Assembly: GCA_025464735.1 (NCBI GenBank)
Contig: JAODMX010000414.1
Coordinates: 1-7,864, forward strand
Direction: 5' to 3'
Source: Frondihabitans sp.
Lineage (GTDB): Bacteria > Actinomycetota > Actinomycetes > Actinomycetales > Microbacteriaceae
DNA length: 7,864 nt
The position numbers were made by a program, and so were the translations under genes. Below are positions 4,703-7,864 of this stretch, one piece after another. Position 1 is the first letter of the stretch. Every line of letters starts with the position of its first letter. Under the pieces are notes generated by a model. That model ran no database searches. It was not told where the DNA came from and saw nothing but the letters and a program-made list of their open reading frames with translations.

Positions 4703-6892
4703 ATGCCTGAACGACGTCGTTTGGAGACCAAGGAGCCGTGGATCGAGCTCCGCACCACAGCACAGGACTGGGCCGACGCGGATCCGGCTCTCTTGACCGG
4801 CATGCTCGCCGAACTGCACCTGATCCGGGCGTTCGAGGAGGCGGTTCTCGAACTCGCGGGCGAGGGCCTCGTACACGGTCCAGCGCACTCGAGCATCGGC
4901 CAGGAGGGCGGTGCGGTTGGCTCGATCATCGGGCTCGGCAGCACAGATGGTGTGACCGGCTCTCACCGTGGCCACCATCAGTTTCTCGCGAAGGCCCTGA
5001 CTCATCTCACGGGAGGCACGTTCAACTCAGGGGTTCTCGTGACAGACGATGTGCAGGCCCTGTTGCAGCGCACCCTCGCGGAGATCCTCGGCCTGTCGCA
5101 GGGATTCTCCGGCGGCCGTGGCGGATCGATGCATCTTCAGTGGCTCGAGGCCGGCGCGCTTGGGACAAATGCGATCGTCGGTGGAGGCGTGCCGTTCGCC
5201 GCGGGCAACGCGTGGGCTCAGAAGCACGCCGGCACGACGGATATGACCGTCAGCTACTTCGGCGACGGTTCGAGCCAGATCGGTTCCGTGCTCGAGACCA
5301 TGAACCTCGCAGCCGCATGGAGGCTCCCGCTGATCTTCTTCATCGAGAACAACCTCTACGCGGTGTCGACAAACGTGGACGAAGTCGTGGCCGACGTCCG
5401 CCTCTCCGTGCGCGGGCAGGGTTTTGGCATCCCCGGCTGGCGAGTGGACGGTATGGACCCTCTTGCGGTCCACCTCGCTGTCACCGAAGCCGGCGAGCGG
5501 CTACGAGCCGGAGACGGCTCGGCAGTCGTCGAGGCCGAGGTCTACCGGTTCTTTCACCAGAACGGCCCGTACCCGGGAAGTGCCTTCGGTTACCGCACGA
5601 AGGACGAAGAGACCGAGTGGCGGGCCCGCGACCCGCTCGTTCGAGTTGCGACGGAGATGCGGACGCTAAATCTGCTCACCGAAGAAGACATCGAGTCCGT
5701 GCGTCAGCAGGCCCAAGCAGCGATGACAACAGCTGTCACTGCGCTCGTGGAGGCCGACCCCGACAACATCGGCAAGCGACGTATCCGTCCGGAACTGTGG
5801 CCCGATCCCGGATTCGTGGATGTCGGCATCCGCGGTGACGGGAGCGAACTCGCGTCTCTCCGCGTCTCGGATCCGACCGAGTACTCAGGCGCATGGCGGG
5901 AAACGAAGTTCATCGATGCCATAGCCGGTGTCCTGGATCGCCGCATGGAGCAGGACGACCGAATCGTCGTGATGGGCGAGGATGTCCATCGCCTCAACGG
6001 CGGAACGAATGGCGCCACCAAAGGCCTCGCCAAGAAATTCGGGCCCGACCGAGTCATGGGTACACCCATCAGCGAGAACGCGTTCGTCGGTCTGGGCGGT
6101 GGGCTTGCCCTCGATGGCCGGTACCGCCCCGTCGTCGAATTCATGTATCCCGACTTCCTGTGGGTCGCGGCCGACCAGGTCTTCAATCAGATCGGCAAAG
6201 CGCGGCACATGTTCGGCGGTGAGAACCGCATGCCGATCGTTCTGCGCACCAAGGTCGCGATGGGCTCGGGCTACGGCTCGCAACACCTCATGGACCCGGC
6301 GGGCATCTTCGCCACGGCGGCCGGTTGGCGGATCGTCGCGCCATCGACCGCCGCCGACTATGTGGGTCTGATGAACGCCGCGCTCGCGCTCGATGACCCG
6401 GTGCTGGTCATCGAACACGTCGACCTGTATGGCCTGGCGGACAAGGTGCCCGAGGGCGACATCGACTACATTCTCCCGCCGGGCAAAGCAGCCATCCGGC
6501 GAGAAGGATCCGACGTCACGGTCATCAGCTACCTCTCGATGGTCGGACACTCGCTTCTGGCCATCGAGCAAACCGGGATCGATGCGGAGCTCATCGATCT
6601 GCGATGGCTCGACCGCGCGTCGATCGACTGGGACACCCTCGGCGACAGTATCAAGAAGACCAACGCGGTTCTCATTGTCGAGCAGGGGGCCCGCGGGACG
6701 TCTTACGGCGCGTGGCTGGCTGATGAGCTTCAGCGCCGGTTCTTCGACTGGCTCGATCAACCCGTACAGCGGGTCACGGGTGGTGAGGCATCGCCGAGCA
6801 TCTCCAAGGTGCTCGAGCGAGCCGCTATTGCCCAGACCGCTGAGGTGGTCGCGGGTCTCGAGATCGTGCGTGCTGGGATGGGTGGCCACTGA
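4703..6892 (+). CDS. Fused alpha-beta E1 component of a 2-oxo acid / acetoin-type dehydrogenase complex
   Basis: A 729-residue thiamine-diphosphate enzyme with the E1-alpha module (about 20-345) and E1-beta module (about 395-725) in one chain; these are separate genes in most pyruvate, branched-chain and acetoin dehydrogenases. Alpha part: SSIGQEGGAVGS, the active-site loop GSHRGHHQF (H88, H91, H92), and the diphosphate/Mg motif from G187-D188-G189 to N216-N217 (FFIENN). Beta part: MGEDVH (E426), the thiamine-activating Glu E458 (TPISENAFVG), and H528 (GSQHLMD). All key residues are present, so it should be active. It decarboxylates a 2-oxo acid, or cleaves a ketone such as acetoin, and passes the acyl group to E2 lipoate; which substrate is not readable. 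I prefer the ATG at 4703: the frame opens at 4613, but the extra 30 residues look unlike E1, though the ribosome site (GGAAGA, 10 nt away) is weak. It overlaps E2 by one base. Confidence 0.9.
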   Translation: MPERRRLETKEPWIELRTTAQDWADADPALLTGMLAELHLIRAFEEAVLELAGEGLVHGPAHSSIGQEGGAVGSIIGLGSTDGVTGSHRGHHQFLAKALTHLTGGTFNSGVLVTDDVQALLQRTLAEILGLSQGFSGGRGGSMHLQWLEAGALGTNAIVGGGVPFAAGNAWAQKHAGTTDMTVSYFGDGSSQIGSVLETMNLAAAWRLPLIFFIENNLYAVSTNVDEVVADVRLSVRGQGFGIPGWRVDGMDPLAVHLAVTEAGERLRAGDGSAVVEAEVYRFFHQNGPYPGSAFGYRTKDEETEWRARDPLVRVATEMRTLNLLTEEDIESVRQQAQAAMTTAVTALVEADPDNIGKRRIRPELWPDPGFVDVGIRGDGSELASLRVSDPTEYSGAWRETKFIDAIAGVLDRRMEQDDRIVVMGEDVHRLNGGTNGATKGLAKKFGPDRVMGTPISENAFVGLGGGLALDGRYRPVVEFMYPDFLWVAADQVFNQIGKARHMFGGENRMPIVLRTKVAMGSGYGSQHLMDPAGIFATAAGWRIVAPSTAADYVGLMNAALALDDPVLVIEHVDLYGLADKVPEGDIDYILPPGKAAIRREGSDVTVISYLSMVGHSLLAIEQTGIDAELIDLRWLDRASIDWDTLGDSIKKTNAVLIVEQGARGTSYGAWLADELQRRFFDWLDQPVQRVTGGEASPSISKVLERAAIAQTAEVVAGLEIVRAGMGGH

Positions 6893-7864
6893 TGGCTACC
6901 GTCGTGCGGATGCCATCGGTCATGGCAAACGCGACCGAGGCTGCCATCCAAACCTGGCTAGCGGCCGAGGGGCAGTCAGTCAGCGTCGGGGATCCGCTCG
7001 TCGAGATCGAGACGGAAAAGGCCGTCGTCGAGTACGCCAGCGAAGTCGAGGGCGTCGTTGGAAAATTGCTCGTTCAGGCCGGCGACAACCTCATCGTGGG
7101 GACTCCTATCGCGGTGATTCTCGCCGCTGGTGAAGGCCCGGACCAGGTCGGCCCCGCATTGGCCGCGGCTGGTGTCGGCGTCGGTAACGATGCGGCGGCC
7201 GCAGCCGCTCCCGATTCTGGCCCTGCTGACGTCGCGGGACGGACTGCCATTGATCCCTCCTCTGGAAGCCGTCACTTTGCTACTCCGATCGTTCGCCGAC
7301 TCGCCAAAGAACGCGGCATCGACCTCGCCTCACTCCGTGGGACGGGACCCGGCGGGCGCATCGTCCGACGCGACCTGGAGGGCCTCGAAACCTCGACTCT
7401 CACTCAATCGCAGCCCGCGCAATCGCCGGCCACGCAATCGCCGGCCACGGCCGCGGAAAGCGGAGCCGGGTACACGGATGTTCCACTCACGGGCATGCGC
7501 CGAGCGATCGCCCGACGGTTGACCGAGAGTAAGACGACTGTGCCTCATTTCTATGTCACCGCTCACCCCCAGGTCGACAAGCTCCTCGAGTTGCGTCGAC
7601 TTATCAATGAATCAGCATCCCGAAAGATCTCCGTCAACGACTTCGTACTCAAGGCCGTCGCGTCAGCTCTCGTCGAGGTACCTGCTGCGAACGCGATTTG
7701 GGGCGGAGACCACATCCGTCTTTTCGACCGTGTCGATATCGCCGTGGCTGTTGCTGTCGAGGGCGGACTCGTGACGCCGGTGGTGCGTGGCGTGGAGCTC
7801 GCGTCGCTCAGCCAGGTCAGCGCGACCGTGGCTGAGCTGGCAGTTCGTGCTCGAGCCGGCCACA
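6892..7864 (+). CDS. Lipoyl-dependent dihydrolipoamide acyltransferase (E2), 3' end outside window
   Basis: The first 324 residues of an E2 acyltransferase, open to the last base. Its ATG shares its A with the TGA of the E1 gene (TGATG), with GGTGG 6 nt upstream. Domains: one lipoyl domain at 1-77, with the lipoylated lysine K43 in ETEKA; an Ala/Gly/Pro linker; a peripheral-subunit-binding domain at about 128-165 (HFATPIVRRLAKERGID, GTGPGGRI), which holds E1 or E3; a second linker with QSPAT repeated; and the catalytic CoA-acyltransferase core from about 194 (VPLTGMRRAIARRL, then VNDFVLKAVASAL, EGGLVTPVV). The active-site HxxxDG motif lies beyond the window. E2 takes the acyl group from the fused E1 and gives it to CoA, forming the complex core. 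The lipoyl domain needs lipoylation and an E3, neither of which is coded here. Acyl specificity is undetermined. Confidence 0.93.
   Translation, partial: MATVVRMPSVMANATEAAIQTWLAAEGQSVSVGDPLVEIETEKAVVEYASEVEGVVGKLLVQAGDNLIVGTPIAVILAAGEGPDQVGPALAAAGVGVGNDAAAAAAPDSGPADVAGRTAIDPSSGSRHFATPIVRRLAKERGIDLASLRGTGPGGRIVRRDLEGLETSTLTQSQPAQSPATQSPATAAESGAGYTDVPLTGMRRAIARRLTESKTTVPHFYVTAHPQVDKLLELRRLINESASRKISVNDFVLKAVASALVEVPAANAIWGGDHIRLFDRVDIAVAVAVEGGLVTPVVRGVELASLSQVSATVAELAVRARAGH
7419..7448 (+). repeat. 15-bp tandem repeat (two perfect copies) in the E2 linker
   Basis: GCAATCGCCGGCCAC is repeated head to tail at 7419-7433 and 7434-7448. It is in frame (15 = 5 codons) and gives QSPAT twice in the flexible linker between binding and catalytic domains. 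It probably arose by slippage and changes only linker length. Confidence 0.9.

Noticed and set aside
5885..6889. 334-codon minus-strand open frame opposite the E1-beta half
   Set aside because: The plus strand carries clear E1-beta catalytic motifs. The antisense product has no recognisable domain and shows the base bias of a complementary frame.
4703..7864. Naming E1-E2 as acetoin dehydrogenase (AcoAB-C) or branched-chain dehydrogenase (Bkd)
   Set aside because: The motifs I can read are common to all these complexes, and no acetoin- or branched-chain-specific neighbour such as AcoR or AcoX is present.

Overview
The window is a protein-coding stretch of high-GC DNA. Codon third positions are rich in G and C, one gene starts with GTG, gene spacing is tight, and the semialdehyde dehydrogenase closely resembles mycobacterial GabD1. 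Together these point to an actinobacterium; a Micrococcales or Microbacteriaceae-type host is my guess, and the sequence alone does not settle it. I see no tRNA, rRNA, CRISPR array, insertion sequence or phage gene. The content reads as one catabolic gene cluster that continues past both window edges.

Layout. (1) Positions 1-1859, plus strand: the 3' part of a 3-hydroxyisobutyrate-dehydrogenase-family oxidoreductase, then a creatinase/prolidase-fold M24 protein whose start overlaps the upstream stop (ATGA). (2) Positions 1899-4524, minus strand: an operon of a VOC (glyoxalase-fold) metalloprotein, an FCD-type GntR regulator and a GabD1-like semialdehyde dehydrogenase, transcribed towards unit 1. 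(3) Positions 4525-4702: a 178-bp divergent control region. Weak promoters for both directions place their -10 boxes on one near-perfect palindrome, a good candidate operator for the GntR protein. (4) Positions 4703-7864, plus strand: a thiamine-diphosphate dehydrogenase with E1-alpha and E1-beta fused in one 729-residue chain. The lipoyl E2 acyltransferase follows, overlapping by one base and cut by the window end.

How the genes may work together (inference). The M24 protein would hydrolyse a C-N bond in a small molecule. The beta-hydroxyacid dehydrogenase and GabD1-like enzyme would run a hydroxyacid -> semialdehyde -> acid sequence. The VOC enzyme would isomerise or cleave an intermediate, and E1/E2 would decarboxylate a 2-oxo acid (or cleave an acetoin-like ketone) to an acyl-CoA. 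The GntR protein would sense a carboxylate intermediate. No transporter or E3 is visible, and the substrate cannot be named from this window.

The most unusual points are the Asp-to-Cys change at an M24 metal-ligand position, altered substrate-binding motifs in the HIBADH-family protein, the fused E1 in a non-standard setting, and the shared promoter/operator core.
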